A stretch of 40,250 nucleotides of DNA from JAXHTH01 sp034211115 (GTDB lineage Bacteria; Planctomycetota; Phycisphaerae; Phycisphaerales; SM1A02). The notes under the pieces were generated by a model. That model did not search any database. It was not told where the DNA came from and saw nothing but the letters and a program-made list of their open reading frames with translations. How positions within the stretch are numbered: position 1 is the first letter of the stretch; every line of letters begins with the position of its first letter. Positions 17,928-26,095 of this stretch are shown here, piece after piece. Location: contig JAXHTH010000333.1 of assembly GCA_034211115.1 (NCBI GenBank), positions 1 to 40,250 on the forward strand, read 5' to 3'. The position numbers and the translations under genes were made by a program.

Positions 17928-20900
17928 ATGATCACTCGAAGTTTGGTATGGCTCGCCGCCCTTGGCGGGCTGGCGGCCATTGTGCTGTCCGCGCCTGCCC
18001 ATGCGGGCGCATGTTGTTTCGACGACGGGTCGTGTCAGGAACTCGCCGGAGAGGAATGCGCAACCCTTGGCGGCGCCTACCAGGGTGACGCCAGCGGCTG
18101 CGAAACGACTGCCTGCGCGGGTGCGTGCTATTTCGTGCCCAGCGGGGTGTGCATGGACGACACGTGGCCGGTGCTGTGCGAATCGCTCGGCGGTCTCTTC
18201 GCGGGCTTCGGCACGAATTGCGAGACGCTGATGGCCATGCCCGCCGGCGCGTGCTGCTTCTACGACGACGACTGCAACCTGCTCTGCGATGTCGTCTCGG
18301 AGACGCTTTGCGGACTGCTCGACGGCATCTACCAGGGCGAAGGCACCGACTGCGATCCCGACCCTTGTGAGGACTTCGGCGCCTGCTGCTTCCCCGGCGA
18401 CCTGTCCTGCCTGGACGCGCAGACGGAGCAGGACTGCATCGACGCCGGCGGCGTCTGGCAGGGTGCGTGCACCTTCTGTGACGAGGTCGTCTGCCCGGTG
18501 TCCGGCGCCTGCTGCTTCCCCGACGGCACGTGCCTGCGGCTCGAGCACGACGACTGCGACGGCATGGGCGGCCTCTACCAGGGCTTCCAGACCGACTGCG
18601 GGTCCTTCGACTGCACGGGCGCCTGCTGCTTCGAGGACGGAACCTGCACGCCCGACCTGACGCTCAATGAATGCGAACTGAATCAGGGCGGCTTCTTCCA
18701 GGGCTACGGCAGCACGTGCGATCCCAATATCTGCCCCGCGATCGTCCAGGAGAAGAGTTATAGCTGGGATCAGCGGGCGTTCCCCGAGGTGACCGACCGG
18801 GTTCTGGAGTTCGACCAGTTCGACGACCAAGGCGGTCTCCGACTGCTCGAGGCGGTCACGTTCGAATCGAACGGACAGGTGGTGGCTCGGGTGGTCCTGA
18901 CGAACCTGGGCGACACCCCCACGTTCACCGATCTCCTGGCCGTTGAGTTCGTTTCGGTCTCGGAGTTCCCGACCCTGACGCCGCCCCCGTTCGTGGCGCT
19001 GGACGTCGAGGAGTTCATCTTCTGTTTCGAGGATCCGGGGGAGGATCTGCCCCCGGGCGAGAGTTGCGATTACGACAGCCCGGTCATCTATCCCGCCTTC
19101 ACCACCGGCATGGTCCAGCCCGCGGACTTCAGCCAGTTCATCGGGCCCGGGACCTTCGAGGTGACGATCGAGGGATACGGCTCCTATACCTTCGGCGGCA
19201 GCGAGTTCAACCTGCTCCAGGCGCCGCACAAGTCGGAGGGCATCGTCCGGGTGATCTATGAATACAGCCTCGCCGGCGCGTGCTGCTTCTGCGACGGCAC
19301 CTGCGAGGTCCTCCCGGAGGATGAGTGTGTCAACGATCCCGAGTTCGTTTCCTGGAACGAGGGACTCGACTGCGGCGAGGTCGACTGCCCGCTCTTCGGC
19401 TGCGACTTCGTCGAGGCGCCGGCGGAAGGCTCCGTCGTCTGCCCCGATGAGGATGACATCCTCTTCATCGCCGAGGAAACCTCCGGTGAGCCCGGCGCCA
19501 CGTTCGACTGGGTGATCGCCGGCGATTGCGAGTTCTGCGAGACCCCGGACGGGGATACGGCTCTGGTCTGCGTCGACGACGTGTGCGGCGGGTCCTGCAC
19601 CGTCACCGTGACCACCACCGTCGGCAACTGCGAGAGCGTGTGCGAGCGCTCGTTCTTCGTCGACGATGAGATCGCGCCCACCATCCAGTGCCCGCCGGAC
19701 GACACGTTCGAGTGCGAGGCGGACATCCCGGACCCGGCGACGACGCTCCAGGAACTCATCGACCAGGGCGGCTCCGTCTCCGACAACTGCCCCGGCACGA
19801 TCACCATCCAGTGGCTGGGCGACAGCGTCCTCAACGATCCGTGCGGCGGCGTCGTCGAGCGCGAGTACCAGGCGGAAGATCGCTGCGGCAACCTGAGCGA
19901 CGTGTGCGTCCAGACGTTCACGATCGACGACACCACACCGCCGACGATCATCTGCCCGCCGGGCGACACGTTCGAGTGCGAAGGCGACGTGCCGCCCCCG
20001 GCGGCGGACCTCGCCGAGTTCGAGGCCCTGGGCGGTTCCGTTTCCGACAACTGCGACGGACCCATCACGATCCAGTGGCTGGGCGACAGCGTCCTCAGCG
20101 ATCCGTGCGGAGGCGTCATCGAGCGCGAGTACCAGGCGGAGGATCAGTGCGGCAACCTGAGCGACGTGTGCGTCCAGACGTTCACGATCGACGACACCAC
20201 ACCGCCGACGATCATCTGCCCGCCGGGCGACACCTTCGAGTGTGAAGGCGACATCCCGGATCCGGTGGACAACCTCCTGGAGTTCGAGGCCCTGGGCGGC
20301 TCCGTGTCCGACAACTGCCCCGGCCCGATCACGCTCGAGTGGGTCGGGGACACCGACCTGAGTGATCCCTGCGGCGGCACGGTCGAGCGGACCTATCGCG
20401 CCACCGACCAGTGCGACAACCCGGCGACCTGCATCCAGGTGTTCATCGTCGACGACACGACGGCGCCGACGATCACCTGCCCGCCGGACAAGGACTTCCA
20501 GTGCCTGATCGACGTCGAGGATCCGGCGCAGACACTCGCGGAGTTCGAGGCCCTGGGCGGCTCCGCCTCCGACAACTGCGACGGCGAGATCACCATCAAC
20601 TGGCTTGGCGACACCGATCTGAGCGATCCGTGCGGCGGATCGATCGAGCGGGAGTACCAGGCGGAGGATGCGTGCGGCAACCTGAGCCCGATCTGCACGC
20701 AGACCTTCACCTTCAACGACACCGAGGCGCCGACGATCATCTGCCCGCCTGACGAAACGTATGAGTGCGAGGACGATGTCCCTGCACCGGCGGCGGACCT
20801 CGACGAGTTCGAGGCGCAGGGCGGCTCGGTCAACGATAACTGCGACGGGCCCATCACCATCACCTGGCTGGGCGACACCCCCCTCACTGACCCGTGTGGC

Positions 20901-22448
20901 GGGTTCATCGAGCGCCGGTACCAGGCGGAGGATCAGTGCGGCAACCTGAGCGACGTCTGCGTGCAGACGTTCATCGTCGACGACACCATCCCGCCGGCCA
21001 TCTTCTGCCCGCCGACCCTGTTCGTGGACAGCCCCGCCGAGGTCCCGCCTCCGGCCAACGATCTTGCCGAGTTCGAGGCGCAGGGCGGCTCCGTTTCCGA
21101 CAACTGCGACGCGCCCGTCACCATCCAGTGGCTGGGCGACGATCCGGAAGATCCGGATGACTGCCCGTTCACGATCGTCCGCACCTACGAGGCGACGGAC
21201 GCGTGCGGCAACGTGAGCGAGCCATGTGAGCAGCTCATCATTTGCGACGGTGATGACGGCGAAGGCGGCTGCGATGAGAAGGGCAGTCTCGTGTTCTTCT
21301 CCAAGGTCGAGCTCCGCTGGGATCAGGCCGGCAATCTGCTCCAGGACACCTTCCTGTCCCTCACCAACGACTACCCGGACGACGTCTGGGTGCAGATGTA
21401 CTTCATCAACGGTGATCCGCCGCTGGAAGGCGGCGAGAACGAGCGGCCGCACCCGGGCTGGAACTGGGTCGACAACCGCATCCATCTCACCGCCAACCAG
21501 CCCGTGTACTGGTCGGTGCTGAGCGGCCTGCCCGCCGGCGTCTCGCCGTTCACCGTGCTCGATCCGGGCGACCCGCCCGGGCGGCCGGCGATGGACGGCA
21601 CCAATGACCGCGTCCTCCGCGGCTACGTCGTGGCGTGGGCGGTCAACCAGGCCAACACCGACGAGATCAAGTGGAACCATCTCGCCGGCAACGGCACGCT
21701 CGTGCACTACGGCGGCGGCTCCGGCTGGGAATACAAGGCCTGCGCCTTCCAGGTCGTCGATGATTCCATCAGCCACGGCCAGGAGACCGGCTCGCCCGGC
21801 GAGCTGTACCTGGACGGGGTCGAGTACGGCAAGTGCGCCGATCTGCTGCTCATGAACTTCCAGGCCGTCGAGTCCTCGGCCTTCAGCGGCGAGGGCGCCG
21901 GTCAGATCGTCTCCAACACCGATCTGACCCTGCACCCGGTTTCCGCGGACCTGCGGCAGAACAACGACGGGCCGCCGGCGACCAAGGCCGACTTCCACGT
22001 CTGGAACCAGTGGGAGGCCCACTTCTCGGCCCACCGCTGCATCGCGTGCTGGGATCAGACCCTGCTGGAGTTCTACAGCATCCCCAACCACTTCCTGGTG
22101 TGGACGCTGCAGACGGATCACGGCAAGGCGCGGTTCGACGGCGTGGCCAGCGGATTGTGCAACCTCGATCTGGACGGCGACGGGGTCGACGACGTGCAGG
22201 CCCTGCCGCACGCCATGATCGGCCTCGTGGCGCGGCTGCTCACGATCGACGGCGGCGCCGAGTACGCCGCCGCCGGCACCAGCCTCTTCGGCATGGGCGG
22301 CGAGAACGCCCTGCTCAAGTGGGATCCGGAAGAGGAAGGCCCTCCGCCCGGACCGGAGGATCTGCCCGCCGATCCGACCAAGGACGATTTGACGAACTTC
22401 GTTGATCGAATCCTCGATCACATTCAAGGGAGTCAAAAGGATCACTGA
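17928..22448 (+). CDS. Large exported Cys-rich protein with six HYR-like repeats
   Basis: A 1506-residue secreted protein with signal peptide MITRSLVWLAALGGLAAI to AHA. Six Cys-rich modules of about 35-42 residues (GACCFxDGxC, then C, GGxYQG, C and C) lie at about 26-270. A beta domain at about 273-447 (YSWDQR, LEFDQFD, then FGGSEFNL and VIYEYS) resembles choice-of-anchor E-type domains and is followed by a seventh module. After a Cys-rich linker, six tandem HYR-like repeats of about 88 residues cover 583-1108 (PTIxCPP, FECE, GGSVSDNC, WLGD, DPCGG, YQAEDxCGN). The C-terminal 390 residues (KGSLVFFSKVELRWD onward) are a globular domain I do not recognise. No dockerin tail or membrane anchor is visible. 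The large minus-strand frame opposite is an antisense shadow. It is paralogous to the 568-residue protein at 24380 over the module and beta-domain part. Confidence 0.87.
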   Translation: MITRSLVWLAALGGLAAIVLSAPAHAGACCFDDGSCQELAGEECATLGGAYQGDASGCETTACAGACYFVPSGVCMDDTWPVLCESLGGLFAGFGTNCETLMAMPAGACCFYDDDCNLLCDVVSETLCGLLDGIYQGEGTDCDPDPCEDFGACCFPGDLSCLDAQTEQDCIDAGGVWQGACTFCDEVVCPVSGACCFPDGTCLRLEHDDCDGMGGLYQGFQTDCGSFDCTGACCFEDGTCTPDLTLNECELNQGGFFQGYGSTCDPNICPAIVQEKSYSWDQRAFPEVTDRVLEFDQFDDQGGLRLLEAVTFESNGQVVARVVLTNLGDTPTFTDLLAVEFVSVSEFPTLTPPPFVALDVEEFIFCFEDPGEDLPPGESCDYDSPVIYPAFTTGMVQPADFSQFIGPGTFEVTIEGYGSYTFGGSEFNLLQAPHKSEGIVRVIYEYSLAGACCFCDGTCEVLPEDECVNDPEFVSWNEGLDCGEVDCPLFGCDFVEAPAEGSVVCPDEDDILFIAEETSGEPGATFDWVIAGDCEFCETPDGDTALVCVDDVCGGSCTVTVTTTVGNCESVCERSFFVDDEIAPTIQCPPDDTFECEADIPDPATTLQELIDQGGSVSDNCPGTITIQWLGDSVLNDPCGGVVEREYQAEDRCGNLSDVCVQTFTIDDTTPPTIICPPGDTFECEGDVPPPAADLAEFEALGGSVSDNCDGPITIQWLGDSVLSDPCGGVIEREYQAEDQCGNLSDVCVQTFTIDDTTPPTIICPPGDTFECEGDIPDPVDNLLEFEALGGSVSDNCPGPITLEWVGDTDLSDPCGGTVERTYRATDQCDNPATCIQVFIVDDTTAPTITCPPDKDFQCLIDVEDPAQTLAEFEALGGSASDNCDGEITINWLGDTDLSDPCGGSIEREYQAEDACGNLSPICTQTFTFNDTEAPTIICPPDETYECEDDVPAPAADLDEFEAQGGSVNDNCDGPITITWLGDTPLTDPCGGFIERRYQAEDQCGNLSDVCVQTFIVDDTIPPAIFCPPTLFVDSPAEVPPPANDLAEFEAQGGSVSDNCDAPVTIQWLGDDPEDPDDCPFTIVRTYEATDACGNVSEPCEQLIICDGDDGEGGCDEKGSLVFFSKVELRWDQAGNLLQDTFLSLTNDYPDDVWVQMYFINGDPPLEGGENERPHPGWNWVDNRIHLTANQPVYWSVLSGLPAGVSPFTVLDPGDPPGRPAMDGTNDRVLRGYVVAWAVNQANTDEIKWNHLAGNGTLVHYGGGSGWEYKACAFQVVDDSISHGQETGSPGELYLDGVEYGKCADLLLMNFQAVESSAFSGEGAGQIVSNTDLTLHPVSADLRQNNDGPPATKADFHVWNQWEAHFSAHRCIACWDQTLLEFYSIPNHFLVWTLQTDHGKARFDGVASGLCNLDLDGDGVDDVQALPHAMIGLVARLLTIDGGAEYAAAGTSLFGMGGENALLKWDPEEEGPPPGPEDLPADPTKDDLTNFVDRILDHIQGSQKDH
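18003..18738 (+). repeat. Six Cys-rich GACC modules (coding)
   Basis: Six degenerate modules, each about 105-125 bases, that begin with the codons for GACC or GACY and usually keep six cysteines. They are diverged at the DNA level. A seventh follows at about 19272-19400. Confidence 0.75.
19674..21252 (+). repeat. Six tandem HYR-like repeats of about 264 bases (coding)
   Basis: Each unit encodes about 88 residues from PTI-x-CPP to the following DDT. Units 1 to 3 share a block of about 135 bases that is nearly identical at DNA level, for instance 19857-19992 and 20121-20256, exactly 264 bases apart with about five differences. Units 4-6 are more diverged and unit 6 has lost the FECE motif. Confidence 0.88.
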
Positions 22449-22818
22449 TCATCGATGTGATCTGACGTGAATCAACGGCGGGAGCGATGAAGAGAATGAC
22501 CTCCTCATCGCTCCCGTCGTCCTATAATCAGACCGTCTGGACGACGCTCTGCCGCCGGGCGTGGCGGCGAGACGCCGCGGCGTTTCCCGGTGTTCCGCCG
22601 CCGCGGGCGCGGGATGGTCGAAGCCTTCCGCAATCGACCGAGTTGCTCCAGATTAACGGCGCCGATGGTGTTTCACCGATCCGTTCCTTTCAAGTTCCAG
22701 TGTTTCTTCTCACCCTTGTAGCGGAGGCCGACACAGGTTGACACGGGCTGTGGGCCCCGCCTTCAGGAACGAGAGCCGCGCCGGATCGTCCCGCGCGGCG
22801 TGAGGGAGGGAGGAAACC
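22449..22818. other. Gene-free region with hairpin and promoter-like hexamers
   Basis: 370 bases. It holds a 12-bp inverted repeat (22479-22516), TATAAT at 22523-22528 without a good -35, and TTGACA at 22738-22743 without a good -10. GGGAGGGAGGAAACC before ATG 22819 is the ribosome binding site. No coding frame supported. Confidence 0.45.
22479..22516 (+). terminator. Hairpin, candidate terminator without T tract
   Basis: Perfect 12-bp stem CGGGAGCGATGA / TCATCGCTCCCG with a 14-base loop, 30 bases after the stop of the 1506-residue gene. It lacks a following T run, so it may stabilise the mRNA end rather than terminate. Confidence 0.45.
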
Positions 22819-23979
22819 ATGCTTCGGACGAGCGCATTCACCATCACGATTCTCGGGCTCGGCGCCACGGCGGTGGCCGGGCAGCTTCACGTTCCCCAGC
22901 AGTACGCGACGATTCAGGGGGCCATCGCCGCCGCCGGCGATGGCGATGAGGTCCTCGTCGCTCCGGGGGTTTATCACGAAGCCGTCGACTTCCTCGGCAA
23001 GGCGATCACGCTCCGGAGCGAAACCGGCCCGGAGAACACCGTCATCGACGCATCCGATCTCCAGTCCAGCGCCGTCAAGTTCGTCAACTACGAGTGCGAG
23101 GACACGGTGCTGGAGGGCTTCACGCTTACCGGCGGCGTCGGAACGCTTGACGGGTACGATCGCTACGGCGGCGGAGCGTGGATCCGCATGTCCGGCCCCG
23201 TTGTTCGGGACTGCATCTTCCTCGAGAATACCGCCAGATATGGCGGTGGGATCGGCTGCATGATGAGCTGGTCCACGATCGAGGACTGCCGCTTCATTGG
23301 CAACACCGCCACCGGAATGGGCAGTTGCGGAGGAGGCGGGATCGGGGGCCAGAGCGGGGATCTGGTCATCGTCAACTGCGACTTTCGCGGGAATGCCGCC
23401 CCCAACGGGAAGGGCGGAGGGATCAACGTGGCCGGAGGCGAGCATGCCGTCACCAACTGCGCCTTCTTCGCCAACAGCGCGCTGTACGGCGGCGCCGTCA
23501 CCAATGTGGGCGGCGACCTCGACCTGCTCAACTGCACGGCGAGCGGGAACTGGGCCGACGCTGCGTACGGGGGCGTCCTCAGCATTTACGATGAGGCCGC
23601 CACGACCATCGTCAACTGTGTGATCTGGGGCAACGGCGAGTACGAGGTCGCCGAGGCGCTGGACGCCGCGAACACCCGGGTCTCCTTCAGCGATGTGCGC
23701 GGCGGCTGGGACGGCCAGGGCGAGCGGAACATCGATGCCGACCCGATGTTCGTCGACGCGCCCGGCGGCGATCTGCGCCTCATCTGCGAATCACCCTGCA
23801 TCGATGCCGGGGATACCGGCGAGTTCCTTCTGCTCGGCCTGGACTGTGACCTGGACGGCAATCCGCGACCGGTCGACGGTCCGGAAGGCGGGGGATTCGT
23901 CCTCCGCCCCCGGCGACTCACCTGGCTGAACTACCTTGCGCCCCGCGTGGACATGGGCGCCTATGAGGTCCAGCCCTGA
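22819..23979 (+). CDS. Exported parallel beta-helix protein
   Basis: A 386-residue secreted protein with signal peptide LRTSAFTITILGLGATAVAG. The first helix coil has the usual opening (VPQQYATIQGAIAAAGDGDE, VLVAPGVYHEAV, ITLRSETGPENTVIDA) seen in pectate-lyase-like right-handed beta-helix proteins of Planctomycetota. Several coils follow (VVRDCIFLENTARYGGGI, IEDCRFIGNTA, IVNCDFRGNAAPNGKGGGI, VTNCAFFANSALYGGAV, LLNCTASGNWA, IVNCVIWGN). The end (CIDAGDTGEF, DLDGNPRPVDG, VDMGAYE) is the standard closing motif of this group. No dockerin tail is present. Such folds often bind or cleave polysaccharides, but no lyase active site can be named. The start is supported by GGAGG. The broken gene at 28414-28681 is a relic of the same family. 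Confidence 0.88.
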   Translation: MLRTSAFTITILGLGATAVAGQLHVPQQYATIQGAIAAAGDGDEVLVAPGVYHEAVDFLGKAITLRSETGPENTVIDASDLQSSAVKFVNYECEDTVLEGFTLTGGVGTLDGYDRYGGGAWIRMSGPVVRDCIFLENTARYGGGIGCMMSWSTIEDCRFIGNTATGMGSCGGGGIGGQSGDLVIVNCDFRGNAAPNGKGGGINVAGGEHAVTNCAFFANSALYGGAVTNVGGDLDLLNCTASGNWADAAYGGVLSIYDEAATTIVNCVIWGNGEYEVAEALDAANTRVSFSDVRGGWDGQGERNIDADPMFVDAPGGDLRLICESPCIDAGDTGEFLLLGLDCDLDGNPRPVDGPEGGGFVLRPRRLTWLNYLAPRVDMGAYEVQP

Positions 23980-24379
23980 GGCGGCCGGCGACGATGGCCT
24001 GCTTCCGGACCCCCTTCTCGTCATTCTGGTCCCCGGCCGGGGAACACCGGCCGGGGCGCCGCCCACGCGCCGAAGCCCTCCCGCGGCGGCCGCGGGGGCG
24101 GTCCCGCCCGGCCGATAGGCAGATGGGGCGACTGGCAGAAACCGCAGCGACCGAAGCGGTTGTGAGGGCCTCTCACCGGCCTGTTCATCCGGCGAGTGGT
24201 TCCCAGCCGATGGCGATTCCGAAGATGGCGCTTGACAGGTCCGCACGCGTGTGTTCCCATAAGTGCCGTGTACAGCGGTGGATGGAGTCCCCCGTCGTGC
24301 ATTCGTGTTGTGCTTGGAGAGCGGTTTTCCAAGAAGCCGGTCGATGTATGACGTGCCGGCGGAGGAGGAGATAGGCACA
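23980..24379. other. Gene-free region before the 568-aa exported protein
   Basis: 400 bases. It contains a 10-bp GC-only hairpin (24031-24056) and TTGACA at 24232-24237, placed 143 bases before the start codon at 24380, close to the spacing seen before the paralogous gene at 17928. The ribosome binding site is GGAGGAGGAG at 24361-24370. No coding frame supported. Confidence 0.45.
24031..24056 (+). terminator. GC-rich hairpin after the beta-helix gene
   Basis: CCCCGGCCGG / CCGGCCGGGG with loop GGAACA, 51 bases after the stop of the beta-helix gene. It has no T tract. A terminator role is possible but not certain. Confidence 0.4.
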
Positions 24380-26086
24380 ATGAAGGCGATCAATCTGGCT
24401 TGGCTCGCCATGCCCGGCGTGCTGGCGATGGTGTATCTGGCGCCCGCGGCTCACGGAGAGCCGGACTCCGGCGCCTGCTGTCTGTCCGACGGCACATGCG
24501 AGGAATGTTCGGAGTTCGTCTGCGATCTCGTCGGCGGCGTCTACGAGGGTGACGGCACCGATTGCGAGACCACGCTCTGCGAGGGGTGGGGCGCCTGCTG
24601 CTTCGCGGACTACGGGTGCGAGGATCTGACCGCCTCGGACTGTGACGCCCTGGGCGGGGCGTACCAGGGCGACGGGACCGTCTGCGGGCCCGCCACCTGC
24701 CCGTCCCTCGCCGCCTGCTGTTTCGATGACGGCCTCTGCGCGCTGCTGACGGATGCCGAGTGCGCCGCGGCGGGCGGGAGCTTCCTCGGCGCCCAGACCG
24801 ACTGCTCCACCGTCGATTGCCTCGGCGCCTGCTGCTTCTACAGCGGCTCGTGTCTCGACGCCCTCTCCCGCGAGCAATGCGAATCGCTGAACGGGCTGTT
24901 CAAGGGGCACGGCTCGGAATGCGTGACCGTCGACTGCTCCACCGCCGTCCAGCAGCAGACCTATTCCTTCGACCAGCGCAAACGTCCGACGCGCGTCGAG
25001 TTCGAGTTCGACCGGTTTGAAGAGACGGGCCGACGCGAGCTTCGCCAGGTCGTCGTGGAGTTCACCGGCGCCGTCTACGCCGGCGTCCGGCTCAAGAACC
25101 TGGGAGAGTCCGGGATTCCCACCGGCGTCACCGTCAACGAATACCTGGTTGGCGAGCTCCCGACCCTTGATGATCCCTCTCCCGTGATCGAGGTGGTCGA
25201 CGAGGTGATCTACTGTGGGGACGAGAACTACCTGCTGCCCCCCGGGCAAAGCTGCGACTACGGCGGCCTGCTGTCCTGGCCCGACGACCCCCCCGCCAGC
25301 CTGACCCTCGTGGTCGACGATCCCGCGGAGCTGTCCGAGTTCCTCGGGGAAGGTACGTTCCAAATCGTTCTCGAAGCGGCCGGCAGCTTCACCTACGGAG
25401 GCACGGACTTCGAGCTGACCAACGACCCGCACCGTGTCGAGGGGGCGATCAAGCTCACCTATCAGTATGACTGGCTGGGCGCGTGCTGCTATTACGATGG
25501 TTCCTGCCAGTTGCTCACGAAGCCCGAATGCGATGCAGATGCGTATAGCTTCGGCGATGATTCGTGGTCCGTCAGTTGGTCCAAGGGCCTCTACTGCGAC
25601 GAGGTGGTCTGCCCCGTGCTTGGCGCCTGTTGCCTCGAGAGCGGATGCGTTGAAACCACGCTCGAGTCCTGCGAATCAGAGGGTGGCCAGTATCAGGGTG
25701 ACGGCACCGATTGCGACACCGCCATCTGCCCCGGAATCCCCTGGGGCGCCTGCTGTTTCGAAGACAGCTCCTGCGATGATGGGCTTGTGCAGAGCGAGTG
25801 CGATGCCGCCGGCGGGATCTTCATGGGGTTCGGCACCTATTGTGCCTTCGTCGATTGCCCGTGGCTCGAGGAAGGACCGAAACTGCCCTGGTCAGCCGAT
25901 CTCAGCGGCGACGGCGCCGTGGCCGCCGACGACATGATCCTGCTCTTCGAAGCCTGGGGCGAAGACGGCGGTCCGGCGGACCTGAACGACGACGGCCGGG
26001 TCGACGCGGCCGACATGAGCCTGCTCCTGGCGCACTGGGGGCCCTGCCCGCCGCCGCCCGAGGCGGCCGGGATGAGCAGGCGCTAG
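24380..26086 (+). CDS. Exported Cys-rich GACC-module protein with dockerin-like C-terminus
   Basis: A 568-residue secreted protein with signal peptide (MKAINLAWLAMPGVLAMVYL to AHG). Four Cys-rich modules (about residues 33-188, GACCLSDGTC, GACCFADYGC, AACCFDDGLC, GACCFYSGSC) precede a beta domain at about 191-365 (YSFDQRK, EFEFDRFEE, FTYGGTDFEL, KLTYQYD), then three more modules (about 369-500). The C-terminal 60 residues are a dockerin-like tail (ADLSGDGAVAADDMILLFEA, DLNDDGRVDAADMSLLLAHW). Order and sequence match the N-terminal half of the 1506-residue protein, so the two are paralogues; this one lacks the HYR-like repeats and has the tail instead. ATG 24380 has GGAGGAGGAG upstream. It ends only nine bases from the convergent 743-residue gene. 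Confidence 0.88.
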   Translation: MKAINLAWLAMPGVLAMVYLAPAAHGEPDSGACCLSDGTCEECSEFVCDLVGGVYEGDGTDCETTLCEGWGACCFADYGCEDLTASDCDALGGAYQGDGTVCGPATCPSLAACCFDDGLCALLTDAECAAAGGSFLGAQTDCSTVDCLGACCFYSGSCLDALSREQCESLNGLFKGHGSECVTVDCSTAVQQQTYSFDQRKRPTRVEFEFDRFEETGRRELRQVVVEFTGAVYAGVRLKNLGESGIPTGVTVNEYLVGELPTLDDPSPVIEVVDEVIYCGDENYLLPPGQSCDYGGLLSWPDDPPASLTLVVDDPAELSEFLGEGTFQIVLEAAGSFTYGGTDFELTNDPHRVEGAIKLTYQYDWLGACCYYDGSCQLLTKPECDADAYSFGDDSWSVSWSKGLYCDEVVCPVLGACCLESGCVETTLESCESEGGQYQGDGTDCDTAICPGIPWGACCFEDSSCDDGLVQSECDAAGGIFMGFGTYCAFVDCPWLEEGPKLPWSADLSGDGAVAADDMILLFEAWGEDGGPADLNDDGRVDAADMSLLLAHWGPCPPPPEAAGMSRR

Positions 26087-26095
26087 CCGCGGCCG

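Noticed and set aside
18003..21252. CRISPR array or satellite DNA as explanation of the tandem repeats
   Set aside because: Units are in frame, about 105-264 bases long, and conserved at protein level; there are no short identical repeats with spacers.
17724..22445. A 1573-codon open frame on the minus strand
   Set aside because: It lies exactly opposite the 1506-residue exported protein and keeps the mirrored repeat pattern. High GC and biased third positions open the antisense frame; there is no signal peptide, domain or plausible ribosome site.
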